Shown here piece after piece: positions 24,693 to 33,405 of a stretch of 64,000 nt of DNA. Origin of the DNA: Mucilaginibacter psychrotolerans (GTDB lineage Bacteria; Bacteroidota; Bacteroidia; Sphingobacteriales; Sphingobacteriaceae); the NCBI RefSeq assembly GCF_004519315.1, contig NZ_SOZE01000011.1, forward strand, positions 62,001 to 126,000. Direction: 5' to 3'. Both the position numbers and the translations under genes were made by a program. Each line of letters begins with the position of its first letter. Position 1 is the stretch's first letter. Below the pieces are notes generated by a model. The model saw nothing but the letters and a program-made list of their open reading frames with translations. It was not told the DNA's origin and did not search any database.

Positions 24693-24803
24693 CGTCATGT
24701 TGAACTCGTTTCAACACCCCATCATAAAAGTAGCCACTGTGCTTAACCGCTTTGCATGGTCGCCACCTTGCAGATGGGGTGCCGAAATAAATTCGGCATG
24801 ACG
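24693..24803. repeat. Imperfect palindromic repeat with GTCATG ends
   Basis: Outer arms about 31 bp long begin CGTCATG and end CATGACG. Each arm holds its own small hairpin (TTGAA..TTCAA on the left, CCGAA..TTCGG on the right), and both arms carry ACCCCATC/GATGGGGT. The differences between arms keep each inner hairpin paired. It lies between a HAD gene and a convergent DinB gene. Confidence 0.75.
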
Positions 24804-24813
24804 GGTAGATTAT

Positions 24814-25323
24814 TTAGGTAAGGCTCACCACCCGCACCGTCACAATCAACTGCCCCAAATGCCTCATCGTATGCTCCGCCGCGTGCGTGTAAAGCCCGAT
24901 AACCGTTGACGGCAACTTCCCTCTGCCCACCGGGCGAAACTCTGCTAGCGAGGCCGGATCAGCTTTGCTGAGTTGGGAAAGTGATTCATCAACTTGCCGG
25001 TTAAACGCAGCAACTAAATCCTGTGTAGTGTAGGCTTTATTAGCCGTATTACCCTCTTGGCTCAAATACTCCAGTTGCTGTTCGGTCAACGATTCGTTGT
25101 TTGCATAAGTAAAAAGCCTGTCGAGCACGCCGGTTAAATGCTGTAAATGGAAATCCGGCGATGCCATGCCGGCAACTTTATCCCACAATTTATCATCGGG
25201 GAAACCGGCCATCAATTCGTTAAGTTCTTCTCTTGCTTGTAACAGCGCATGTGCTACGGGTTGCAGCAAAGCGGGTATGCCGGGCAGCGGGCCACGCAGC
25301 CATACTTCGGGTTGAGTGCTCAT
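24814..25323 (-). CDS. DinB-superfamily protein
   Basis: 169 residues, four-helix bundle pattern with metal His in SPDFHLQHLTGVLDRL (about residues 53-60) and YTHAAEHTMRHLGQLI (about 145-160). A typical Bacteroidota DinB-like protein of unknown catalytic role, probably a metal-dependent transferase or hydrolase. It lies 3 bp downstream of the GH26 gene stop in the same direction, so it may be co-transcribed with it. Confidence 0.8.
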   Translation of the reverse strand: MSTQPEVWLRGPLPGIPALLQPVAHALLQAREELNELMAGFPDDKLWDKVAGMASPDFHLQHLTGVLDRLFTYANNESLTEQQLEYLSQEGNTANKAYTTQDLVAAFNRQVDESLSQLSKADPASLAEFRPVGRGKLPSTVIGLYTHAAEHTMRHLGQLIVTVRVVSLT

Positions 25324-25326
25324 AAC

Positions 25327-26343
25327 TTATGGTTTTGTGGCCAGCCTGTCCTTCACATCATCGTGGTTGAGGGTGCCGGGCAGGTCGTATATCTCTTTGG
25401 CGCGGCCCTTAGGATTATCGGTCCACAGCCAGCTGGTCCAGGTCATAAACCAAAGCCATTTGGGCTGCGCCTTAAGCACCTGCGGGTTGGGTATCTCGCC
25501 GTTCTCGGTAAGCGCTATGGGTTTACCTGCAGCCAGTGCTAGCAATTCGTTATAGTCGCTTTGTTCATAATCAAAGTGATAAACATCGGCACCCAAAATA
25601 TCTACGTAGTTGGCGCCGGGATAATAATCTTTATAATGATAGGCTTCGTCTTCTGGAATATCGCGCAGGCCGTTGGCGCCCCACACCCAAATCAGGTTAT
25701 TCAGATGGTGGTAATTAGTGTACCTGTCGTACATCATTTTATACAGTTTTATAATACCATCAGGCCCTTTTTTATTTCCCCACCAAAACCATACGCCATT
25801 CATTTCGTGATAGGGCCTCCACAGCACCGGCACATGCGCGTCCTGTAGTTGTTTCAGGTAACCGGCAATAACATCTATCTGCGCAACCCATTTTTTGTTG
25901 AGGGCAGTGCCGGGGGTGGTTAGTTCCGTCCATTGTGCTGGGGTAAGTTTGCCCTGCACGCTTTCTTTCCAGCCGTAAGGCGGCTCATCTGTTGGGCGGC
26001 CCTGATGCCACATCAGACTAACCAGGTAACCCTCGCGCGATTTTTTTATCGATTCGTTTACAATATTCTGCCCCAGGTCTTTATCGCCCCATAAAATAAA
26101 ATCGGTACCCCAAAGTGCCGGGTATTTGCCGGCAATGGCCTTTGCCGAATCGGAGAAAACGTTTAAATCGCTATTGTAATTATGCTGGCCTGATAGAATG
26201 TGCTTGCCGTTTATCTCATACAGGTAAGCCAGTAGGTCGGTTGCTTCTTTACCGGCGTTCTTATTTACGGGCTTAAAGGTTTGCGCCATAGGGCTGCAGG
26301 CCACCAACAATAGTAAAGGGATAAATAATAATATTTTCTTCAT
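25327..26343 (-). CDS. GH26 beta-mannanase-like lipoprotein
   Basis: About 338 residues from ATG 26343, chosen because a lipoprotein signal (MKKILLFIPLLLLVACSP, lipobox LVAC) starts there; the longer frame upstream is not secretory. The GH26 barrel shows HILSGQHNYNS near the N-terminus, the acid/base Glu in LWRPYHEMNGVWFWWG and the nucleophile Glu in ALTENGEIP. It should hydrolyse beta-mannan or a related beta-glucan at the cell surface. No SusC/SusD pair is near, so this is not a polysaccharide utilisation locus. Divergent from the L,D-transpeptidase gene. Confidence 0.92.
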   Translation of the reverse strand: MKKILLFIPLLLLVACSPMAQTFKPVNKNAGKEATDLLAYLYEINGKHILSGQHNYNSDLNVFSDSAKAIAGKYPALWGTDFILWGDKDLGQNIVNESIKKSREGYLVSLMWHQGRPTDEPPYGWKESVQGKLTPAQWTELTTPGTALNKKWVAQIDVIAGYLKQLQDAHVPVLWRPYHEMNGVWFWWGNKKGPDGIIKLYKMMYDRYTNYHHLNNLIWVWGANGLRDIPEDEAYHYKDYYPGANYVDILGADVYHFDYEQSDYNELLALAAGKPIALTENGEIPNPQVLKAQPKWLWFMTWTSWLWTDNPKGRAKEIYDLPGTLNHDDVKDRLATKP

Positions 26344-26447
26344 CGGGCCAAAAGCTTTTTGTATATTATACTGGGCATTTAAATAAATGCGGTATTGTGG
26401 TATAGCTATTGCTATTGCTACCAAAGCTAAATATATAATTCTATCCA

Positions 26448-28004
26448 ATGATAAAGTTTAATCTAAAAAAAGTTTCCCTAACAAGCGCCATACTGGTCTT
26501 CGCACTTATGATGCTAACGTTACCAAGTTGTAAGAAAAGCCGATCGGACCTGGGTAAGGTGCTATACCAAAAAACCAAGAATAAGGTATTTAAAGATGCC
26601 ACTCCCGAGGGCCTCGCCGAGGTATTTAAAACCGTTTTGGCCGAAGAGAAAACCAAGGTGAGTAACCCTAAGCTCATCAGTGCCTTTTATGAAGAGAATG
26701 ACTACGACCCCATTTTTGTGATGGATCACATCTTCAACGGCGATGTAGACCTGACGGCAAACTACTTCGAGAAAGTGAACCAGCACGGCCTGGACCCAAA
26801 GATGTTCAACGCAGATAAAATAACCGCGTTGGTGGCCAAATTTAAGGATAAGCGTGCCATCAAAAACATCGACGAGGCTTACCGCGATATTGCGCTGCTG
26901 GAGATCACCACAGCTAACTCGCTCATTAATTATTCCAACGCTTTGCAATACGGTATTTTAAGTCCGCGCAAAATTTACCAGAGATATTATACCGAAACCA
27001 AACGCCCTGATAGTGCCGGAATGTCGAATATCCTTCATGTTACCAATATGAAAGCATACCTGGATAGCATACAACCTAAAGACCCACAATATCTTGCTCT
27101 GCAAAAGGCCCTAATGGATGGTAGTGTTGCCCCGGGTATGAGCAAAGAGGAAACCACCCGCTATCTCGTGGCTAATATGGAGCGCCTTCGCTGGAAAAAC
27201 AAACCCAGTCAGACCCGTTATGTAATCGTTAACATACCGGATTATCGCCTTGATGTGATGGACAACGGCCGCTCGGTACTGAATATGAAGGTGTGTGTAG
27301 GCGAGGGTCGTAACAAGGACAAGGAGAATACATTGGTTGATTATGACGAAAGCGACAAGATTGACCGCCCCTTCAGCCGTGAAACGCCGCAGCTAAACAG
27401 CCTGATACACAGCGTGCAGGTAAACCCGGTTTGGAACATACCGCAAAGCATAGCCAGTAAAGAGATTATGGTAGAAGCCGCCAAAGACCGCTACTACTTA
27501 TCTAACAAAAATATCGACGTGTACGAGAATGGCAAAAAGGTGGATGACCCCGAAACTATTGATTTTGCCAACGCACCTAAAGATAAATATGAGTTTAAGC
27601 AACGCCCCGGCGATGATAATTCTTTGGGCAAGATAAAATTCCTTTTCAATAACAAAAGCAGCGTATACCTGCACGATACTCCAGCCAAAGAGCCTTTTAA
27701 CTGGCCCATGCGCGCTGTAAGCCATGGCTGTATACGTTTAGGTAATCCGCAAGGCCTTGCGGAACAACTATTTGGCCCGGGTGCCACTTACGACAAAATT
27801 GCCAAAGCCATGGGCGAGGATAACCCCGAGCCGACTACCATAGGGCTGCCAACCAAAATGCCGGTGTACATAACCTACGTTACTTGCTGGGTAGATGATA
27901 AGGGCGTTATGCAGTTCCGCCCGGATGTTTACGGCTTAGATATCGTGCTGTACGGACATCTGCAACGTTTTTTGGCAAGCAATGATCAGTTAGCGCAATT
28001 GTAA
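26448..28004 (+). CDS. L,D-transpeptidase (YcbB-like), lipoprotein
   Basis: 518 residues. The N-terminus has a membrane/lipoprotein signal ending LTLPSCKK. A scaffold domain follows (about residues 60-240: YEENDYDPIF, YGILSPRKIY), then the YkuD catalytic domain with YVIVNIPDYRLDVMDNG, PVWNIPQSI and the active-site motif AVSHGCIRLGNP. It cross-links peptidoglycan stem peptides in the periplasm (3-3 links) or attaches proteins. It is somewhat shorter than E. coli YcbB (LdtD). A palindromic repeat and a terminator lie just after it. Confidence 0.9.
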   Translation: MIKFNLKKVSLTSAILVFALMMLTLPSCKKSRSDLGKVLYQKTKNKVFKDATPEGLAEVFKTVLAEEKTKVSNPKLISAFYEENDYDPIFVMDHIFNGDVDLTANYFEKVNQHGLDPKMFNADKITALVAKFKDKRAIKNIDEAYRDIALLEITTANSLINYSNALQYGILSPRKIYQRYYTETKRPDSAGMSNILHVTNMKAYLDSIQPKDPQYLALQKALMDGSVAPGMSKEETTRYLVANMERLRWKNKPSQTRYVIVNIPDYRLDVMDNGRSVLNMKVCVGEGRNKDKENTLVDYDESDKIDRPFSRETPQLNSLIHSVQVNPVWNIPQSIASKEIMVEAAKDRYYLSNKNIDVYENGKKVDDPETIDFANAPKDKYEFKQRPGDDNSLGKIKFLFNNKSSVYLHDTPAKEPFNWPMRAVSHGCIRLGNPQGLAEQLFGPGATYDKIAKAMGEDNPEPTTIGLPTKMPVYITYVTCWVDDKGVMQFRPDVYGLDIVLYGHLQRFLASNDQLAQL

Positions 28005-28024
28005 CTTCTGCACACCTTCTCCAT

Positions 28025-28123
28025 CGCGTCATTGCGAGGCACGAAGCAATCTCTACGCAAGCAGAGCGATTTGCAAATCCGACCTTCGAATTGGGAGATT
28101 GCTTCGTTCCTCGCAATGACGCG
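28025..28123. repeat. Palindromic repeat (CGTCATTGCGAGG family), copy 2
   Basis: Arms of 29 bp at 28025-28053 and 28095-28123, differing at one position, begin CGCGTCATTGCGAGG. They enclose about 41 nt. Same family as 18981-19064; both copies lie right after a gene's stop codon. Confidence 0.9.
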
Positions 28124-28134
28124 GGGTAATAATA

Positions 28135-28164
28135 AAGCCCGGTACCATCGCTGATACCGGGCTT
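28135..28164. terminator. Terminator between two convergent transpeptidase genes
   Basis: AAGCCCGGTA at 28135-28144 and TACCGGGCTT at 28155-28164 are perfect 10-bp arms. The sequence after the right arm is T-rich on the plus strand. Confidence 0.75.
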
Positions 28165-28186
28165 GCTATTTTGTTTACTTATCAGG

Positions 28187-28990
28187 TTAAAGAGACGCTA
28201 CTCGCGACGAATCTGCAGAGATAGTAGCCGGCGCGTTAGGCATCAGGTAATTTAAGGGAGCAGTTGGGTCTAATAGTTTAGACGTGTAATTACTACTGCT
28301 TCCATTGATGAATAACATAGATCTGCCTTTAATCGTATTGATTACCAAATCAGAAACAGCAGGGCTTACCGCCGGGCAGCCAAAGCTGCGGCCAAGGCGG
28401 CCAATTTGGTTTATGGTATTCTGGCAAACGTAATCGGCAGCATGTATTACAATGCCACGCGCCAGTGCTGCGTTGTTAACGCCAGCATCCAGCCCATCTA
28501 AACGCAGCGAACGACCATGCTTACCAATGTACACATCCTGGGTTAAATAAAAACCAAGGCTGCTTTGGTGCGATTCGTTGTTGTTAGAGAATGCGGTTGC
28601 CATATCGTTGCCGCTTCCTTGCCCGTGGGCAACCCACGTGTTTAGCAGCAAACTTTTCTTAACCACATCTATAATCCACATGCGTTTTTCACGGCTGGAT
28701 TTGTTGAAATCTACAACCGTAATCACTTCGCTATTCTGCAAAAGCTTATTTGAAAGCTTAAGGTTCAAATAGCCGGTTATGGCTTTCTGGAATACGGTAA
28801 TATCCATACCAGTTTGCTGCAACTGCGCAGTTTGGTAAATATCATTCACGTACTGCGTAAAGTATTCTTTTGCATTTATCGGAGTAGATTTTACTTCGAT
28901 ATTTTTTGATGCGTTCGATGGTTTCCAACTGATAACAGAAACGGAAATCAACATCAAAACGCAAATAGCCCACCAAAAATGTTTTCTCAT
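28187..28990 (-). CDS. Murein L,D-transpeptidase catalytic-domain protein (YkuD_2 type)
   Basis: 267 residues with a signal anchor (HFWWAICVLMLISVSVISW). The catalytic domain reads VVDFNKSSREKRMWIIDV, NTWVAHGQGSG, HQSSLGFYLTQDVYIGKHG, GIVIHAADYVC and GRSFGCPAVSP, where the Cys is the nucleophile, as in the YkuD_2 branch. Expected to act on peptidoglycan in the periplasm. It is convergent with the unrelated YcbB-like transpeptidase, so the two L,D-transpeptidase types are neighbours but not co-transcribed. Confidence 0.87.
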   Translation of the reverse strand: MRKHFWWAICVLMLISVSVISWKPSNASKNIEVKSTPINAKEYFTQYVNDIYQTAQLQQTGMDITVFQKAITGYLNLKLSNKLLQNSEVITVVDFNKSSREKRMWIIDVVKKSLLLNTWVAHGQGSGNDMATAFSNNNESHQSSLGFYLTQDVYIGKHGRSLRLDGLDAGVNNAALARGIVIHAADYVCQNTINQIGRLGRSFGCPAVSPAVSDLVINTIKGRSMLFINGSSSNYTSKLLDPTAPLNYLMPNAPATISADSSRVASL

Positions 28991-29236
28991 AACTTATACG
29001 GTTTAATCCAATAATTTAATCAATACAGGGAACGCGGGAACAGGATTTGTTGGTTTACAAATTGTGATTTGTTATAACAAATATACGCAAGTTAGTTAAA
29101 AATATTGTCAGGACAAAGCAATTGTGTACTTAAATGATAAATATTTTCCATTTGGTTAACATCGATTGAATCAACGATCATCGCCCTGGGCCAAGTAAAA
29201 TCATGCATGGACACGTTCTATTGCCGGGCTTATCCC

Positions 29237-30184
29237 CTACTGCGGCAGCGCTTCAACCTTCAAATAACGGAAAGTATCCGGTACTACCGAAAACACACCT
29301 GGTTTGCCTGCGGAGAACGATAACCGGATAATGGCAGAAAGCCGGTCATGAACCTTATCGTTGGCGTTGTGCGTATGGAAAACATACCAAAGCTTGCCAT
29401 CGGCAGCTGTAAATATATCGCCATGGCCTGAACCGTTATGACCTGTATTTGTACGGCTAAGGATCGGGTTAACGCTGTATTTCGTCCATGGCCCGGTTGG
29501 CGATGCCGAGGTGGCATAGCCTACTGCATAATCGATGTTCCTGAAATCGTTTGCAGAATAAAGCAGATAGTATAACTTACCCATTTTAATTACCGTTGGC
29601 CCTTCGGAAACCGGCCAGTTCGTTTTTGCGGTATTTTCCCAACCGCGCTCTGCGTGCAAGCATTCCACAGCGGTCGACTCATCCATCGCCGTAAAGTCCT
29701 CGTTTAGCCGGGCTACGAAAATGCGGTTGCCGTTTTGCAGGCGCACATGGTAAATGTATAATTCGTCGCGTTTATCCTTGAAGATAAAGGGGTCTATTTG
29801 TTTACCCTCTTCAGATAATGGCTTGATGATGCTTTGCTTAAAAGGGCCTAGAGGACTATCGCTTTGGGCAATGGCAATGTGCTCATTGGCGGTATAAGCC
29901 ATATAATACTTGCCTTTGTGCTTGAATACCTGCGGTGCCCAAAAGCCTTTGGTGCCGTAGCTATCGCCCATAAGCAAGGCATTGTTTTTATGCCGCTCCC
30001 ATTTAACCAAATCGGTTGATGTGTACACCGCAAAGCCGTCGGGCCGGCCGGTGCCGTATAGGTAATACACGCCTTTTTCCTGAAAGATGGTAGGGTCAGC
30101 GAGGCGGATAGCTTCGGTTTGTGCTTGTGCGTGACTGCTGAGTGAGAGAAAAATGAATAGTACGGCGAAGAGTTTGTAGCGCAT
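29237..30184 (-). CDS. GH43 family glycosidase, secreted
   Basis: About 315 residues from ATG 30184, where the signal peptide begins (MRYKLFAVLFIFLSLSSHAQ). The five-bladed propeller is shown by IRLADPTIFQEKGVYYLYGT (catalytic base Asp), GKQIDPFIFKDKRDELYIYH (pKa-modulating Asp) and the acid Glu in WPVSEGPTVIKMGKLYYLLY. GH43 enzymes are mostly arabinofuranosidases and xylosidases; specificity is not readable. Monocistronic. Confidence 0.9.
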   Translation of the reverse strand: MRYKLFAVLFIFLSLSSHAQAQTEAIRLADPTIFQEKGVYYLYGTGRPDGFAVYTSTDLVKWERHKNNALLMGDSYGTKGFWAPQVFKHKGKYYMAYTANEHIAIAQSDSPLGPFKQSIIKPLSEEGKQIDPFIFKDKRDELYIYHVRLQNGNRIFVARLNEDFTAMDESTAVECLHAERGWENTAKTNWPVSEGPTVIKMGKLYYLLYSANDFRNIDYAVGYATSASPTGPWTKYSVNPILSRTNTGHNGSGHGDIFTAADGKLWYVFHTHNANDKVHDRLSAIIRLSFSAGKPGVFSVVPDTFRYLKVEALPQ

Positions 30185-30217
30185 GTGGATGGAATTTGTA
30201 CTCATGATACTCTTTTT

Positions 30218-30507
30218 TTATAATGGAAGTATCCTTATGCGTTTCTTATCTTCGTCAATTACAAGCAGTGCACCTTTTCCAGCAGTTTGCTATAAAGTTG
30301 CATAGATGGAATCACAAGTTTTGTGAGACGGTCAACAGTTACATTCTAGGTCGAACTTGTACGACGCTTGGCTTTTCTGCGTTGGTGTGTGCAAGAGCTG
30401 TACCAAAATCAAGATCGCGGGTAAAAATTACATGGTTATTCGTTTTAGCCTATTGCATTATTGCACTCTCTAGATTTTCATGCGCCCGTGAGCGGAACTT
30501 CAATTTC
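30218..30507 (-). pseudogene. Degraded DUF5615 PIN-like toxin
   Basis: Directly after the DUF433 antitoxin gene the minus strand holds broken pieces of its usual partner: RAHENLESAIMQ, a TAG, then AKTNNHVIFTRDLDFGTALA with HTNAEKPSVVQVRPRM and a stop. In another frame it ends LLVIDEDKKRIRILPL before the final TAA at 30218. In order these match the middle and end of DUF5615 proteins. The N-terminus is largely missing. In-frame stops and frameshifts show the toxin is dead. Confidence 0.75.
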
Positions 30508-30708
30508 TTACGAACGCCAGGCGACGTATGACAAAGTCTGCATTATGTCTTCCTGTTGCAGGTAAGGATACATTTGCAATATTTCTGAATTGCTGATGCC
30601 AGACGCCAACAAACCAATTATAGTACCCACAGTCATCCGTAGCCCCTTTATACAGGGCTTGCCACCCATAATTTCCGGGTTAAGTACTATCCTGTCTAAA
30701 GTTTTCAT
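30508..30708 (-). CDS. DUF433 antitoxin
   Basis: 66 residues from ATG 30708 (MKTLDRIVLNPEIMGGKPCI), a textbook DUF433 protein: GGKPCIKGLRMTVGTIIGLL, then ILQMYPYLQQEDIMQTLSYV. It has a small HTH fold and normally pairs with a DUF5615 PIN-like toxin encoded immediately downstream. Here that partner is a pseudogene, so the antitoxin is orphaned. Its sequence is intact. Confidence 0.88.
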   Translation of the reverse strand: MKTLDRIVLNPEIMGGKPCIKGLRMTVGTIIGLLASGISNSEILQMYPYLQQEDIMQTLSYVAWRS

Positions 30709-30788
30709 CGCATGCAGTTCTTTACTAACAAAAGTACAATAAATTAGCCTAAACTTCTTCTGTCGAGAGTCGCGTAGTCGCATCGAAA

Positions 30789-30825
30789 TAAGCTTTGACA
30801 ACTTTCAGAAAGTTGTCAAAGCTTA
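30789..30825. repeat. Perfect hairpin, TTTGWCAACTTT family, copy 2
   Basis: 17-bp perfect arms, TAAGCTTTGACAACTTT and AAAGTTGTCAAAGCTTA, with a 3-nt CAG loop. It lies 7 bp past the stop of the E1 gene. Core and loop length match the copy at 21660-21694. Confidence 0.88.
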
Positions 30826-30832
30826 AAACATC

Positions 30833-33268
30833 TTAATATATCGCCGGAAATTTACCGGGGTTGGCTTCGTTCATCATGCTGTAAACCACTTCTACCACAT
30901 CATCCAAAGATGGTTTGCTGAAATAGTCGCCGTCGGTGCCGTAGGGTGGCCTGTGTTCGGCACCGCTAAGGGTACGGGGCTGCGAGTCGAGCGAGTAATA
31001 GCCTTTTTGCTTCTCTATCACTTTTTGCAGGATATATGCCGAACCTCCTCCCGGCAAATCCTCATCAACCACCAGCAGTTTATTGGTTTTGCGCAGCGAA
31101 TTCGCACATACGTTATCGGTATCGAAAGGATATAAGGTTTGCGGGTCGATCACTTCGATATGGATGCCCATTTTCTCGAGTTCTACAGCAGCCTCCAGTA
31201 CAATGCGCAGGGTTGAGCCGTAGCTTACCACGGTAATATCTCCACCCTCTTTCAAAACCTCGGCTTTGCCCAGCGGCACCGTAAATTCGCCTACGTTTGC
31301 AGGCAATTTTTCCTTTAAACGATAACCATTGAGGCATTCAATCACCAACGCCGGCTCATCGCCGCGCAGCAGAGTATTGTACATGCCTGCAGCCTGCGTC
31401 ATATCCCTCGGCACGCAGATGTGCATACCACGCATGGAATTGAGGATGGTGCCTAGTGGCGACCCGGAATGCCATATCCCCTCTAAGCGGTGCCCGCGCG
31501 ATCGTACGATAAGCGGTGCCTTTTGCCCGCCCATGGTGCGGTAGCTTAGGCTGGCCACATCGTCGCTTAAAACAGTAAGGGCGTAAATCAGGTAATCGAG
31601 GTATTGTATCTCGGCGATGGGGCGCAGACCGCGCATGGCGAGGCCAAGGCCCTGCCCTATGATGGTAGATTCGCGGATACCGGTATCGGTAATGCGCAGA
31701 TCAGAATACTTGGCCTGCAAACCGGCAAAGCCCTGGTTTACATCACCAATGGCACCTACGTCTTCGCCAAAAGCTACGATACTTTTATCGCGCTCAAAAT
31801 TGGCATCGAAGCAAGCGTTAAGTACCTCGCGGCCATCCAAAAGACGGGCATCATCGGCGTACTCGGCTTTTACAACCGGCACCAGCAAGGGCGAGTGCGG
31901 CGTATTGCTGAATAATTTAGAATTGTAGCGTTCCTTATTTTTTTCCAGTTCGGTACGCAGATAATCTACCAATACCTTGCGTTCGTAAGAAGTACTTTCG
32001 GCCACGGTGAGGCGCAGGGTCTTGCGTATGGCCGAAATGGTATCCCGGCGGCCGGGATCAATGCTGCTTTGCAGACCGCGTGTTATATCCAATAATTCGG
32101 CATGTAGCGGCGAGTACTCGGCAACATTCTCTATCAATTCTACTACCTCGTCTATCTCTGCTTTTATCTCGTCCTCCAGTTCGGCCCAGGCCTCTTTCTG
32201 GCATTCGCGTACGTGCTTTTTGGCAGCAGCTTCCAGTTCGTCAATTTCTTCGGTGGTAATAATAGCCGATGCTATCATCCATTTGCGCATCTGCAACAGG
32301 CAGTCGTGCTCCTCTTCCCAGGCAAGCCTGTCTTTACTTTTATAGCGTTCGTGCGATCCAGAGGTTGAGTGGCCCTGCGGCTGGGTCATCTCTATTACGT
32401 GTATCATCACGGGTACATGTTCCTCGCGGCATATTTTGATGGCGCGCTCGTAAGTTTCGCAAAGGGCTACGTAATCCCAGCCACGCACTTTAAATATTTC
32501 GTATCCTGCGCCACGGGCATCGCGCTGGAAACCACGCAACACTTCCGAGATATCTTCTTTTGTAGTTTGCAGTCTTGCAGGTACGGATATAGCATAGGCG
32601 TCGTCCCAAATAGAGATAGCCATAGGCACCTGCAGTACGCCTGCGGCGTTGAATGCTTCGAAGAACAAACCCTCGGAGGTTGCACCATTGCCGATGGTGC
32701 CGAATGCTACTTCGTTACCGTTTACCGAAAATTGCTTCAGGTATTCCAGCTCTTTATTCTGGCGGTATAGTTTAGATGCATAAGCCAGACCCAACAGGCG
32801 TGGCATGTGCCCGCCCGTAGTAGACAAGTCCGACCCTGTATTTTTGGTTTCTACCTGGTTTGTAAAGTTCCCTTCTTTATCAACAAAACGCGTAGCGTAG
32901 TGGCAGTTCATTTGGCGGCCGCCCGATGCAGGATCTTTCTCAATATCAGGGTGAGCATATAGCTGGGCAAAAAACTCCTTAAGGTTGCTCATGCCGGTGG
33001 CAAACATAAAAGTTTGGTCGCGGTAGTAACCGGCGCGCCAGTCGCCCTTGCGGAACGCCTTGGCCATAGCCAACTGGGCCACTTCCTTACCATCGCCAAA
33101 GATGCCGAACTTGGCCTTGCCTGTAAGTACTTCGCGGCGGCCCAATAAACTTGCCTGCCGGCTTTCGTAACCCACGCGGTAATCGCCGATCACGATATTC
33201 TTGAAATCGTCAAAACTGAGTTCGGCAGCATTTAGCTCGTTGCCTGGGTGTATTACAGTTTCGGGCAT
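30833..33268 (-). CDS. Fused alpha/beta 2-oxoacid dehydrogenase E1
   Basis: 811 residues: an E1 alpha domain (about 20-410), a linker, and an E1 beta domain (about 475-800). The alpha part shows GTIGNGATSEGLFFEAFNAA (thiamine-diphosphate motif), HSTSGSHERYKS and GGHMPRLLGLAYA. The beta part shows IVAFGEDVGAIGDVNQGFAG, GIRESTIIGQGLGLAMRGLR and LVVDEDLPGGGSA. It decarboxylates branched-chain 2-oxoacids (or similar) and passes the acyl group to E2, which is not in this window. The fusion form is usual in Bacteroidota. It ends at a perfect hairpin. Confidence 0.93.
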   Translation of the reverse strand: MPETVIHPGNELNAAELSFDDFKNIVIGDYRVGYESRQASLLGRREVLTGKAKFGIFGDGKEVAQLAMAKAFRKGDWRAGYYRDQTFMFATGMSNLKEFFAQLYAHPDIEKDPASGGRQMNCHYATRFVDKEGNFTNQVETKNTGSDLSTTGGHMPRLLGLAYASKLYRQNKELEYLKQFSVNGNEVAFGTIGNGATSEGLFFEAFNAAGVLQVPMAISIWDDAYAISVPARLQTTKEDISEVLRGFQRDARGAGYEIFKVRGWDYVALCETYERAIKICREEHVPVMIHVIEMTQPQGHSTSGSHERYKSKDRLAWEEEHDCLLQMRKWMIASAIITTEEIDELEAAAKKHVRECQKEAWAELEDEIKAEIDEVVELIENVAEYSPLHAELLDITRGLQSSIDPGRRDTISAIRKTLRLTVAESTSYERKVLVDYLRTELEKNKERYNSKLFSNTPHSPLLVPVVKAEYADDARLLDGREVLNACFDANFERDKSIVAFGEDVGAIGDVNQGFAGLQAKYSDLRITDTGIRESTIIGQGLGLAMRGLRPIAEIQYLDYLIYALTVLSDDVASLSYRTMGGQKAPLIVRSRGHRLEGIWHSGSPLGTILNSMRGMHICVPRDMTQAAGMYNTLLRGDEPALVIECLNGYRLKEKLPANVGEFTVPLGKAEVLKEGGDITVVSYGSTLRIVLEAAVELEKMGIHIEVIDPQTLYPFDTDNVCANSLRKTNKLLVVDEDLPGGGSAYILQKVIEKQKGYYSLDSQPRTLSGAEHRPPYGTDGDYFSKPSLDDVVEVVYSMMNEANPGKFPAIY

Positions 33269-33377
33269 ACAAAATTTTGTTTAGGCGGTAAAATTATAAA
33301 ATTCTATTCTGTTTTTATTATTGGTAGTTGTAAAACATATAGTTTGTGCAATAGTTTTTAAATTAGGTTAAACCATT

Positions 33378-33385
33378 TATATTTG
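33378..33385 (+). promoter_or_regulatory. Promoter -7 element of the DUF1573 gene
   Basis: TATATTTG matches TAnnTTTG, 20 nt before ATG 33406. Confidence 0.5.
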
Positions 33386-33405
33386 TAACAATCAAACAGG
33401 TAATT

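Noticed and set aside
30223..30531. 102-codon plus-strand frame
   Set aside because: It is antisense to the decayed DUF5615 toxin, whose fragments can be read in order on the minus strand; the plus frame shows no protein-like character.
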